This document shows positions 1-7,860 of a DNA stretch of 57,547 nucleotides, piece by piece (position 1 is the stretch's first letter; every line of letters begins with the position of its first letter). Source of the DNA: an uncultured Alteromonadales bacterium. Its GTDB lineage: Bacteria; Pseudomonadota; Gammaproteobacteria; Pseudomonadales; Cellvibrionaceae. The stretch is from the NCBI GenBank assembly GCA_937864365.1, contig CALMJT010000072.1, positions 1 to 57,547 of the forward strand, in the 5' to 3' direction. A model generated the notes under the pieces. That model saw only the letters and a program-made list of their open reading frames with translations. It was not told the origin of the DNA and did no database searches. Made by a program: the position numbers and the translations under genes.

Positions 1-190
1 ATACCCAACAATACCACTAACTAAACTGGTAACTCCCGAAAGAACAAACAAGAATAAAAAGAAGTTTCTAGTTTTTGAGTCGCTTTTTGGATTTAAACCT
101 GAAGCAATCCCTAAAGGTGGAATTAACTTTCTAAAAACAGTAAAACACCGCCATAGATTAAAAATAAAATACCAGAAAGAATACAACCAT
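1..190 (-). CDS. Partial open frame running off the left edge, hydrophobic
   Basis: On the minus strand the frame is open from about position 190 to the window edge and continues beyond it. Its readable part ends with a basic/polar stretch (IPPLGIASGLNPKSDSKTRN) followed by a hydrophobic segment (FFLFLFVLSGVTSLVSGIVG) that looks like a transmembrane helix. The frame overlaps the 3' end of the 62-residue gene at 123-311. No ATG is visible at its beginning; a TTG near 180 is possible, or the true start lies closer to the edge. I read it as the N-terminal part of an unknown small membrane protein. The evidence is only open frame and composition. Confidence 0.3.
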
Positions 191-305
191 TGGGTTTGCT
201 ACGATGACGCTCAAGCTCATAATTAACCTCTTCAAATCTCTTACGTCTCTTCGATATAGCCAAGTTAAATATTATGTAGGGCATCAAGACCATCAATAAA
301 ATCAT
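123..305 (-). CDS. Small hypothetical membrane protein
   Basis: About 60 residues with two hydrophobic segments: an N-terminal one (MILLMVLMPYIIFNLAI) followed by the basic patch SKRRKRF, and a C-terminal one (GILFLIYGGVLLFL). This layout predicts a two-pass inner-membrane protein with a charged cytoplasmic loop. Start choice is between a GTG at 311 and the ATG at 305, which is two codons later; the ATG is listed. The Shine-Dalgarno signal is weak for both. It lies upstream of the partial frame at the left edge and downstream of the rhomboid gene on the same strand. No family is recognised. Confidence 0.45.
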   Translation of the reverse strand: MILLMVLMPYIIFNLAISKRRKRFEEVNYELERHRSKPNGCILSGILFLIYGGVLLFLES

Positions 306-410
306 ATCCACCGAAAAACCAATTCCAATCGGCCGTATTCTCTATTCTCGATTTAGACTTACACAGAAGACTCCTAGAAGCCCATCAAAAACTCAACTTA
401 ATACAAAAAA

Positions 411-1346
411 CTACAAATCTTCGTTCTTTTCTAGACCTTTAACGCCAACCTCATTTCGCCTGAAATATTTGAAAGCATAATAAAGTAAAGCACCAAAAAG
501 ACCGGTAACAGAACCTGCCAGGTGAGACACATAATTAATATTGCTTTCTTCGGTCAGATAAGCCAAACCATACACATCGGAAAATATATAAAATCCAACA
601 ATTAAAATAACAGGAACTCTAACAGTAGTAACTAGCACTAAGACCCAAACAAAAACTTTCATTTTTTTCAGTGGGTATACGAATGCTGTTAACGCCATTA
701 GCCCCGCTACCACTCCAGATAAACCTATGGTAGGTTTGTAGCCATAAACACCAAACACACCAGATTCATACGCCACGCCGGTTGTGTAACAACACAACAG
801 AAAAAACGCAAGATAGAATACACTGCCTATTAATTTTTCGATGGTCACCGAAAATGCAAAAAAGAAGATTAAATTAAATAATAAATGCTTCCAATCTGCG
901 TGTAAAAAAGAGGACGTAATGTATTGAATAAGGTTTGAATTGAGAGGGTTATGCCACCACTTTGCAGTTAGCGGATCATCAACAACAATCAAATTAAAAC
1001 GCTTTAACTCATTTGCTAAGATCTGTTCTTCTTGCAGTGAAAGTTGAGCTTTATAAGCAAAAAAATCCAATGATTTGCTATCGTAATTTATGTCCCACTT
1101 AACCATAAAGCTAACACAAGTATCAAATACACTCTCAGAGCCTAACTTCTCAAGAATCGGCTTTACACTAGCAGTTAACTCATTTTGGCAATAATTGATA
1201 ATAGCTTCTTTGTATGCAAGTTCGCTAAAAACCTGCAAGGTAAATATAACTATACAAGCGACACCAAATACCATGGTAAAAAACGGGTAACCGCGCAAAT
1301 CTAAGCTCTGGCGGTAGGGAAGATCTAAGCTATATGGAAGAAACAA
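411..1346 (-). CDS. Rhomboid-family intramembrane serine protease
   Basis: An integral membrane protease of the rhomboid family (S54), cleaving transmembrane segments of membrane proteins. Visible hallmarks are an N-terminal transmembrane helix, a periplasmic-type insert of about 100 residues, the HxxxN-type motif in HADWKHLLFNLIFFF, the GxSG motif GLSGVVAG with nucleophile Ser210, and the catalytic His275 in SHLAG. The 311-residue length is ordinary for the family. The start is a TTG at 1346, supported by AAGGAG about ten bases upstream; no better ATG exists near it. The insert between the first helix and the core is long and has two cysteines. The gene upstream (1389-1994) is on the same strand 42 bases away, so the two may be co-transcribed. 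Substrate is unknown. Confidence 0.85.
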   Translation of the reverse strand: MFLPYSLDLPYRQSLDLRGYPFFTMVFGVACIVIFTLQVFSELAYKEAIINYCQNELTASVKPILEKLGSESVFDTCVSFMVKWDINYDSKSLDFFAYKAQLSLQEEQILANELKRFNLIVVDDPLTAKWWHNPLNSNLIQYITSSFLHADWKHLLFNLIFFFAFSVTIEKLIGSVFYLAFFLLCCYTTGVAYESGVFGVYGYKPTIGLSGVVAGLMALTAFVYPLKKMKVFVWVLVLVTTVRVPVILIVGFYIFSDVYGLAYLTEESNINYVSHLAGSVTGLFGALLYYAFKYFRRNEVGVKGLEKNEDL

Positions 1347-1388
1347 TTAAAGCACTCTCCTTAGAATAAAAATTAGTTTTAATAGATA

Positions 1389-1994
1389 TTAAAAATTATC
1401 ATCATTACTTGCCTTACTTCCTAAAAGCTCGAAGGGCTTTCTCCTTTCCCCAAAAGGAGCAGATACAACCAGACATTCAATCACCACTAAAAACATTGAG
1501 GCAGTAGAAATAACAAAATTAAGAAAAACTTCTATTAACCTCGGTGTTTTATCAAAACCAAATTCAAAAAAAACTGTTATTGACGAAATATTGTCTCTAA
1601 TAATATGATCAAGATATAAGCCAAAACCAATAAATAAAAACCCCAGCCCGAGTGACATAAACATTATTATCGAAATTTTAAGCAGCAAAGTTCTCACAAC
1701 AATACGCTTCGCGAGCCAAAGGATCCATAATATAAACGAGCAACTGTAGGTAATGAAGACCAATCCGGTACCTATACTCAGAATCATCGCCGCAAGCCAA
1801 ATTTGCTTAGATATCCCCCAAAAAGGAAAGCTCTCTGGGTTATAGGTATCTATGTTCAGAAAGATAAAAATCGAAACCCAAGCGGCAAAAGCAATTGTCA
1901 CCACTAATATTTTTGGAAAACGTTTTCGGCGGTTAATCCTTTGCTGCTGATTGTGACGCCGGTTTTTCTCAGCAAGTTTTTCTAAAACATCCAT
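1389..1994 (-). CDS. Hypothetical multi-pass membrane protein
   Basis: A 201-residue protein with a basic N-terminus (EKNRRHNQQQRINRRKRFPK) followed by about four hydrophobic segments, near residues 29-47, 65-93, 98-127 and 155-178. This predicts an inner-membrane protein with a cytoplasmic N-terminus. No catalytic motif or known family is evident. It sits just upstream of the rhomboid protease gene on the same strand with a 42-base gap, so it could be a partner, substrate or neighbour; nothing in the sequence decides this. The ATG at 1994 has only a weak Shine-Dalgarno. Confidence 0.6.
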   Translation of the reverse strand: MDVLEKLAEKNRRHNQQQRINRRKRFPKILVVTIAFAAWVSIFIFLNIDTYNPESFPFWGISKQIWLAAMILSIGTGLVFITYSCSFILWILWLAKRIVVRTLLLKISIIMFMSLGLGFLFIGFGLYLDHIIRDNISSITVFFEFGFDKTPRLIEVFLNFVISTASMFLVVIECLVVSAPFGERRKPFELLGSKASNDDNF

Positions 1995-2783
1995 TATCGT
2001 AAATATTCCACATAAACATATTTATTACCGCCCAATGAAAATTGATTTTTATCACAGCCCAAGTTAATAAATAACACTCTACTAATTTGTTACCTCACGG
2101 CTATCTTATGCGTTCAACTTGATCATAGAAAAACTTAGCGAGAAGCAACTATTTTTACATTTAACGCTTATTTGTCGTTATATTTTCAGAAAATTTCCGT
2201 ATCATCCTCAAGGCTCTCACATACAAAAATAACGTGTTTACTCAGAAACAGATTCAAATCTTTAATCTGTCATACCTCAAACTCCATATTTTACGCCTCA
2301 AGCCTTTAACATCTATAGTAACGGCCTCAATAATAGGATTAACCTTCATTAAAGGTGATGCCATCTAAACCCTCACAATGGTGTTATCTTCTTGAATCTC
2401 ATATATCTATTGAGAATAAATCCTGTAACTTTATAACAACTAGAATTTATCACAATATCTTACATTTGATATAAAAAAACAAAACCCAACCAACAGAAGA
2501 TTAATAAACTGACTGCAAAGATTGATAAATATGGAATTTGAATGAAGTTGGATGGTATAACGAGTACACAACAATAAAATGAGCCTAAAAAACTAGTACT
2601 TTAGTTTACAGATAACCAAGTGGGTTAAAGTTGTTGCTTCCGGTTCACTGTACAAATTTAGATAAGCGATTTTAACAGACGTGTTTGAGAAACATTATTT
2701 TGGTAGGAAGCCAAAAAGGCAATAGATTTACCGCGCTTACATTTAATCCATGGAAAAATCACAAAATATTAAGGCTAATCAAT
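1995..2783. other. Gene-poor AT-rich stretch with a possible gene remnant
   Basis: About 790 bases with no intact gene. The only coding-like material is a broken minus-strand frame at 2186-2364, listed separately. The rest is AT-rich, full of stop codons in all frames, and shows no tRNA-like or long inverted structure that I can see. Confidence 0.5.
2186..2364 (-). pseudogene. Possible frameshifted gene remnant
   Basis: Two minus-strand frames join into one protein-like sequence. The first begins with an ATG at 2364 (MASPLMKVNPIIEAVTIDVK...) and stops at 2254. The second, in another frame, spans 2186-2269 and ends HVIFVCESLEDDTEIF. If a frameshift near 2265 is undone, they would read as one continuous C-terminal segment of about 60 residues. 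The composition (acidic end, alternating hydrophobics) looks coding, but the segment is short and I recognise no family. It could also be chance in an AT-rich stretch. Confidence 0.2.
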
Positions 2784-3062
2784 TTATTTTAATACTAAAT
2801 TGGAATCTTTTATAAACCTAGCTATCGACCAAGCAAAAAGTGGTATGAACACCAAAAGAACCCATCCGTTCTTAAGAAAAATAACTAAAAACCATATCAA
2901 CAGGCTTGGCAACAGAATACGATAATAGATTGCCAAACTGTATTTAATAGGAATGTAACATTGTTCACCACACAACCGACAACAAGTAGGTCTAAGCCTT
3001 GTCGCCCAGAACGTTTGCCATGTTGAAACGCACCTATTACCACAGCCAAGACATTTATACAT
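2784..3062 (-). CDS. Small zinc-ribbon-like membrane protein
   Basis: A 92-residue protein. The N-terminal half holds a four-cysteine arrangement typical of a treble-clef or zinc ribbon: CLGCGNRC near residues 4-11 and CCRLCGEQC near residues 27-35. The C-terminal half has two hydrophobic segments (LLPSLLIWFLVIFL and VLLVFIPLFAWSIARFI). Such proteins tether a metal-binding knuckle to the inner membrane. The ATG at 3062 is preceded by a modest GAG-type Shine-Dalgarno. No specific function can be assigned. Confidence 0.6.
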   Translation of the reverse strand: MYKCLGCGNRCVSTWQTFWATRLRPTCCRLCGEQCYIPIKYSLAIYYRILLPSLLIWFLVIFLKNGWVLLVFIPLFAWSIARFIKDSNLVLK

Positions 3063-3112
3063 TTGTTACTCGTTTTAAAGAATGGATACTGGAATTATTA
3101 AACAAAAGCATA

Positions 3113-3274
3113 TTAAGACTTTGTATTTGCCTCTGGAATATCATTATTTTCAATTTTGTAGTTATATAGAAGAAATTCTTCTGCGCAGGATACTAGGTAT
3201 CCAGGTATATCTGTCATAGTTGCAGCGTAAACATACAAACCGTCAAGATTAAACTGCCTCGCTTCTCTGTATTG
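3113..3274 (-). pseudogene. In-frame coding-like tail downstream of the M23 peptidase stop
   Basis: Directly after the TAG stop of the M23 peptidase, the same frame stays open for 53 more codons to a TAA at 3113. The translation looks protein-like (RQFNLDGLYVYAATMTDIPG, then acidic and tyrosine-rich residues). It has no good start codon of its own before an internal ATG. It could be a lost C-terminal extension, part of a neighbouring gene fused by deletion, or a chance open frame. Confidence 0.25.
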
Positions 3275-3799
3275 CTATTGTGCGCTTTTACTGTCGAAGT
3301 ACACGATGGGATTTACATAAAATGCTTTTTTGTAGCCTTGAGTGGCGCCATCAATTGCCCACAGCATGGGTATAAGGCTAACAATAGAATAATGAAGATG
3401 CGCAGGCTTACCTATTGCGTTACCGGTGTCACCAACTGCTCCTAGATTTTCTCCGGCCGAAACAAAAGCACCTGCCTGATTATTGATATGTTCAAGATGC
3501 GCAAAATAATGCAAACGCCATTTTGGACCAAGTGCAATAATAACCTTCCCACCTTTGGACAATTCACCGCGATAAAAGACCAAAAGATTAGTTGCGGCGA
3601 GAACATTTGTTCCTTTGTTGGCGAATATATCGATACCTTTGTGCACACCTGAACTACCCCAAGGCTCGTACCAAAAAGTATCTTTATGCCAATCTGCCTG
3701 CGTAGCGCCAGATACCGGTATTAATTTAGGTTCCGGCACTAAAAACCCCGCCCCCAGAACACACATTATTATTGTTAATAACCAATACCGTTTTCTCAT
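3275..3799 (-). CDS. M23-family metallopeptidase (LytM-like)
   Basis: A 174-residue zinc peptidase of the M23/LytM type, which cuts peptidoglycan cross-bridges or regulates amidases. An N-terminal hydrophobic segment (WLLTIIMCVLGAGFLV) acts as signal peptide or anchor, placing it in the periplasm. The M23 motifs are present: HxxxD in GVHKGID (His53 and Asp57) and HxH in AHLHYS (His134, His136), so it should be active. It is shorter than most M23 proteins and lacks LysM or coiled-coil domains. The ATG at 3799 overlaps the stop codon of an upstream coding-like frame by four bases (ATGA), which suggests translational coupling to a gene that is now broken. The frame also remains open beyond its TAG stop. 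Confidence 0.8.
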   Translation of the reverse strand: MRKRYWLLTIIMCVLGAGFLVPEPKLIPVSGATQADWHKDTFWYEPWGSSGVHKGIDIFANKGTNVLAATNLLVFYRGELSKGGKVIIALGPKWRLHYFAHLEHINNQAGAFVSAGENLGAVGDTGNAIGKPAHLHYSIVSLIPMLWAIDGATQGYKKAFYVNPIVYFDSKSAQ

Positions 3800-3969
3800 A
3801 AATTAGCTGAACTTACTTTAATTACCGGAAAATATTTATGCAGTTTATTACTTACTACCAATTCTGTGTAAAATTGACTTACCTCGACTTGATACTGTTC
3901 GTAGCCAGATCTATCTTTTAATGTTTCGCTTTTTAATAATTGTTCGGTACAACGAACAGCATATCTTAA
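3796..3969 (-). pseudogene. Coding remnant overlapping the M23 peptidase start
   Basis: A minus-strand open frame of 57 codons ends in a TGA that overlaps the M23 ATG by four bases. Its translation is convincingly protein-like (for example EQLLKSETLKDRSGYEQYQV, then alternating hydrophobic and charged residues). It contains no ATG, GTG or TTG, and is closed upstream by TAA and TAG, so as it stands it cannot be translated on its own. I read it as the 3' end of a gene broken by mutation or truncation that formerly preceded the M23 gene in an operon. No family is recognised. Confidence 0.4.
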
Positions 3970-4329
3970 TTACTTGAACTAAAAGTAGGGTAGCGGCGTT
4001 AAAAATCTCTATCATTATGCGATCCGTTCAATTTCTGCTGCGGAATTCTAAACTAGCAGTCTAAAATTGTTAATCAGGCGCATCATGCGTAGGATCAATT
4101 GCTTAATCTGTCGCAGTAAAAGCTTCAACTAAGCCATAGATATAAAACAGTTTTTAAATAATTGATGACCATGATTGAGCTCGCGGTTAGGCTTCATAAC
4201 TGGTAACTCTTCCTCATTTCGAATGAGGTCTCAATAAACTTTTTTGGGTAAAGTATTTCAGCTATCCCACAACGAAATTTAGATCAATTCCGAACGCGAA
4301 CTTTGTTATACAGCTTTTTCATTGATATC
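3970..4329. other. Non-coding stretch downstream of the Shango operon
   Basis: About 360 bases between the end of the helicase gene and the coding remnant before the M23 gene. Apart from the short perfect hairpin at 4212-4228 I see no gene and no RNA structure. Confidence 0.5.
4212..4228. repeat. Short perfect inverted repeat downstream of the Shango operon
   Basis: CCTCATT and AATGAGG flank a three-base loop, about 100 bases past the helicase stop. There is no T-run after it on the minus strand, so it is a weak candidate for a transcription terminator. It may simply stabilise the 3' end of the mRNA. Confidence 0.35.
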
Positions 4330-6534
4330 TTAAAAAAAACTATCTAATATCCAGTGCTTGGCAGCCGCAGTATTAAAAGCTTTTCTTCCGTACCCTTCGG
4401 TTAACAAATCTTCAGGCAGATACTCATCGTATTTTTCAATTAGCTTTTGTTGTAATGAAAGTGTCTCAGCAAGCTCGGTTTCATTCGGCAGCACATCATT
4501 TGCCACGCCTATTAAACAGTTCTTTATCTCATCCACATTAGAATTTTGTACTTCAATAACACCCGCGAAATTGCTACATGCATAACCACTTCTAATGAGT
4601 AAAACGGTAAGCGTGTTCACAACTTTGTCGCCCATCCATGAGAAAATATAACTATGCTTGCCGCTTTGATATACAGGATGTCTTTCAAGGTCGGCCTCTT
4701 TAAAAAGATATGCTCCTTCTTGAAAAAGCTGTCTTCCAAGGTTATCCACAAAGTCTATTTTCTGATTTCCAACCTCAATGCGATAGTCACCATTGCGATA
4801 TATGTTTAGCATCTCCTGTCGAACTCGGTCATGAATCGACATGCCACTGCCATTAAATTTTGGGGGTTTACCACCCTTTTCAGGAGTGACATAGATAACC
4901 TTCTTTTCATCATCAATATCCGTGACCTTCCATCTACGGCCACCAAATATAATGTTCTGATCTTTAAGAATAAGAGAATCAACGGGCAATGTTCCGAGTG
5001 TTCTGCTTCCGGATACGATGCGGAATTCTTCCGGTGTTTTAAATACAGCATAGAATGTGTAAGAATTAGTAAGACGCTCTCCTTCAATTCCTAAAACTAA
5101 CTCTCCACTATTGACCTGTTGTATTAATCGAACTCCTCCCATATGGGATAACAGTTTCTTAAAGTGCTGAATTGATATTTCCTTGAACGGCCCTTGGTCG
5201 CACAATAAAAAATAAAGCTGATCTGCTCTAACGCTACCCCATTGCGCAATTACAGCGAGTATCTGGTGTAAAAAGGTAGAGATATGCATTTGTTCTGTAT
5301 CCGCCGGTTCAAACCAGTTCTCCACAATCAGTAATCGAATCATCGCCAGTGATTGAACCAACTCTAATCGAAGGCCATCTACAATATTGGATTTATCATT
5401 CAGTTCATTTTCTGCGATTAGCATACGCACTATGGAAGGAGAATTTCTTCTGCCGGATCGACCTAATCGTTGGCGTAAACTTGACACTGAGTGTGGCGCA
5501 GTAACCTGAATTACAGAACTCACTTTCCCGATGTCGATGCCTAACTCTAAGGTCATGGTACAAATAGCTGTTGTTGGCAGGGTTTCTCTCTGCAATCTGG
5601 ATTCTAAATCTTCCCGAAGTTCTTTAGCTAATGAACCGTGATGAGGGAAAAACTCATTGGGTACAACGTGTTGATCGCATAAATCACTTAGCTGTGCCGC
5701 GATGCTTTCTGTTCGGCTGCGGCTATTTGCAAATACCAGATGTGAGTCACCTCTACAGAGCCTAAATATTTCCTGACAAATTTGCTGTTCAGCGGAAGTA
5801 CGTGTTTCATCCGCCATGATGTCTAGCGGTTCTAAATACCCTTTAACCTGAACCTTAATAATGCTTTGGTGCTGGCTACTGGTAATGGTTTCGCAAGGTA
5901 GGCTTTTATTTGGTCTAAGAGAAAGCGGTACTTTCTCAAGCTCTCCAAGTGTTGCACTTAGCGCAATCCGTGGAATCGGATTAGAGATTCGGCCTGTTAT
6001 ATGTTCAAGGCGGGTAAGCAGAGACAGTAATTGCTGTCCTCGCTCCGTTCCGATAAACGCATGAAATTCATCAATGACAATATATTTGAGTGAGGTGAAG
6101 GATTGCTTTATCCATCCTAGTTCCCGGACTAACAGTGATTCCAAGGATTCAGGCGTGATTAACAGAATGCCTGAAGGATTGTTTTTGGCTTTTTTCTTTT
6201 TGGATTGAAGGCTATCACCATGCCAAGGTGTAACCTGCATATCCAACATTTCACTTAAACTTTCTAGCCTGCGGTACTGATCGTTTATCAATGCTTTCAA
6301 AGGACTGATATAGAGAATACCAAAGCCGTTTTCATCATCGGCAATTGCGCTACATGCGGGCAGAAAAAAAGCTTCTGTTTTACCGGCTGCCGTTGATGCA
6401 CTAATTAGCACATCTCTATCACCTGACAGAATGGGTGCAATTGCCCGTTTTTGTATTTCCCTTAAATCAGGCCACCCTTGATTAAATAGCCATTTTTGCA
6501 CACGCTTATCAAGGCGCTGATATTCCTCTATCAT
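4330..6534 (-). CDS. sngC: Shango anti-phage system helicase SngC (DEAD/DEAH-box)
   Basis: A 734-residue superfamily 2 helicase. It has Walker A (SASTAAGKT, residues 45-53), a DEFH motif II (Asp155-His158), SAT motif III (ALSATLGE) and motif VI (RQRLGRSGRR). This arrangement resembles Lhr/YprA-like DNA helicases. The C-terminal 350 residues form a further domain that I cannot assign. Its ATG overlaps the ATPase stop by four bases (ATGA), so the two are translationally coupled. The companion genes are a DUF2791-type P-loop ATPase and a TerB-domain protein. That trio corresponds to the published three-gene Shango defence system, where all components are needed for protection. The helicase is presumed to act on phage DNA; this is inferred from the family. 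Confidence 0.8.
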   Translation of the reverse strand: MIEEYQRLDKRVQKWLFNQGWPDLREIQKRAIAPILSGDRDVLISASTAAGKTEAFFLPACSAIADDENGFGILYISPLKALINDQYRRLESLSEMLDMQVTPWHGDSLQSKKKKAKNNPSGILLITPESLESLLVRELGWIKQSFTSLKYIVIDEFHAFIGTERGQQLLSLLTRLEHITGRISNPIPRIALSATLGELEKVPLSLRPNKSLPCETITSSQHQSIIKVQVKGYLEPLDIMADETRTSAEQQICQEIFRLCRGDSHLVFANSRSRTESIAAQLSDLCDQHVVPNEFFPHHGSLAKELREDLESRLQRETLPTTAICTMTLELGIDIGKVSSVIQVTAPHSVSSLRQRLGRSGRRNSPSIVRMLIAENELNDKSNIVDGLRLELVQSLAMIRLLIVENWFEPADTEQMHISTFLHQILAVIAQWGSVRADQLYFLLCDQGPFKEISIQHFKKLLSHMGGVRLIQQVNSGELVLGIEGERLTNSYTFYAVFKTPEEFRIVSGSRTLGTLPVDSLILKDQNIIFGGRRWKVTDIDDEKKVIYVTPEKGGKPPKFNGSGMSIHDRVRQEMLNIYRNGDYRIEVGNQKIDFVDNLGRQLFQEGAYLFKEADLERHPVYQSGKHSYIFSWMGDKVVNTLTVLLIRSGYACSNFAGVIEVQNSNVDEIKNCLIGVANDVLPNETELAETLSLQQKLIEKYDEYLPEDLLTEGYGRKAFNTAAAKHWILDSFF

Positions 6535-7856
6535 AATTTAAAATCAGCTAGTCCATCATTATTCGAAGTTTCGTCTGTCTTTTCATCCACCATAATTTCA
6601 TCTGTATCACTTGGGCGATCATGTTCAATCGCAATGGATTGAACTAACTGCGACCATTGCATAGAAGGATTTTGTTCCAAGACTGCCAGCATATCTAAAA
6701 ATGCTTTGATAGTATTTCTCGGCGTACGGAAATAGGCATTACCGATAGTCTGACTGCAATGATGTAAAAAAGCTTTGAGAGCATCATCAGGTACTAGATA
6801 TTTAGACGTATCACCTTCGGCAAAGACATGACGAAGATTCTTCAAGAGAATATAAAGCTCCTCCGGTGTTAAACTCGCCAGATGTAGTGCAGGTGACGAA
6901 TAATCAATAACCCCCGCACGTTGCGCAAAGCTATTTTCAGCTAATCGGGATTGCAGTGCTTCATAGCTATATAATCCTCTGCGGGGATCTAATAAAAACT
7001 CCGGTGTTCCGCCCAATAAAAACCCAAGATATTCAGCTGAACCCTGAAGGCAATCATTGAGTATTCGAAGAATTTGCTCGTAGTTAGATGTACGCGCTTG
7101 TGTACTGCTTAACTTATATAGATTGACCATCTCATCCAGATTAACGAGTAAGCCTTCATAGCCCGCCTGACGTACAAATAAGCTCATAAGTTTTAAGGCA
7201 TCATAAAACGAGTTATCCGAAATAATCGTTCTTACATCAAGATCTCTTCTTGCATCTGTCTTAGTAGTGTATTCAGCACGTAACCAGCGAATTGCATTTG
7301 ATTTTAATTCTTCATTATCCTGCTCATGACCGATCCAGTAAGCATCAATGACTTTTGCAAAATCATATCCGCCAACTAACTCTGACAAGGATGCTAATTT
7401 TTGATGAATTACTTTAGAAACATCAGTGTTTTTCTCATCAGCTTCCTTGCGAGCCTGAGTTACAAACCTTTCTACAACACTCGCTAATGCATTTCCATCC
7501 GGTTTATTACGGGTTGCCAAATTCCTCATAAGTTCGGAATACAGATTCCGCGCCTGTCCTGAAGAAGCGTGGATACGTCGATCGGGGGAAAGATCCGCAT
7601 TAACTGTAACTAGTTTTTTTTCAAGAGCAATGGAACGTACTACGCTCAGAAAAAATGTTTTCCCTGAGCCATAATCACCAATGATAAGTCTGAATGCTGA
7701 GCCGCCTTGAGAGATTCTTTCAATGTCCTTATACAACGCTTTGACTTCATTGCTTCGTCCTACCTGAATATGCTGAATCCCAATTTTTGGAGTTACACCG
7801 GATTTTAGTGATTGAATGACTGCGTCACGTTCTTTTAATCGGATACGTTTTTCCAT
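6531..7856 (-). CDS. sngB: Shango anti-phage system P-loop ATPase SngB
   Basis: A 441-residue P-loop NTPase of the DUF2791/BrxD-like group. Walker A is GDYGSGKT (residues 60-67) and Walker B is GLLVNLDE (Asp241, Glu242). The region NALASVVERFVTQ and later FLLGGTPEFL fit the ORC/Cdc6-like ATPase fold of this family. The C-terminus is acidic. The gene starts four bases after the TerB gene's stop, with AGAAGG as Shine-Dalgarno inside the end of that gene, and overlaps the helicase start. BREX carries a related ATPase (BrxD), but no other BREX gene is present. In Shango the ATPase is thought to work with the TerB protein and helicase; mechanism is not visible here. Confidence 0.8.
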   Translation of the reverse strand: MEKRIRLKERDAVIQSLKSGVTPKIGIQHIQVGRSNEVKALYKDIERISQGGSAFRLIIGDYGSGKTFFLSVVRSIALEKKLVTVNADLSPDRRIHASSGQARNLYSELMRNLATRNKPDGNALASVVERFVTQARKEADEKNTDVSKVIHQKLASLSELVGGYDFAKVIDAYWIGHEQDNEELKSNAIRWLRAEYTTKTDARRDLDVRTIISDNSFYDALKLMSLFVRQAGYEGLLVNLDEMVNLYKLSSTQARTSNYEQILRILNDCLQGSAEYLGFLLGGTPEFLLDPRRGLYSYEALQSRLAENSFAQRAGVIDYSSPALHLASLTPEELYILLKNLRHVFAEGDTSKYLVPDDALKAFLHHCSQTIGNAYFRTPRNTIKAFLDMLAVLEQNPSMQWSQLVQSIAIEHDRPSDTDEIMVDEKTDETSNNDGLADFKL

Positions 7857-7860
7857 AAAT

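Noticed and set aside
6531-7856. BREX system on the basis of the BrxD-like ATPase
   Set aside because: No BrxC, PglX, PglZ or BrxL gene is present; the neighbours fit Shango instead.
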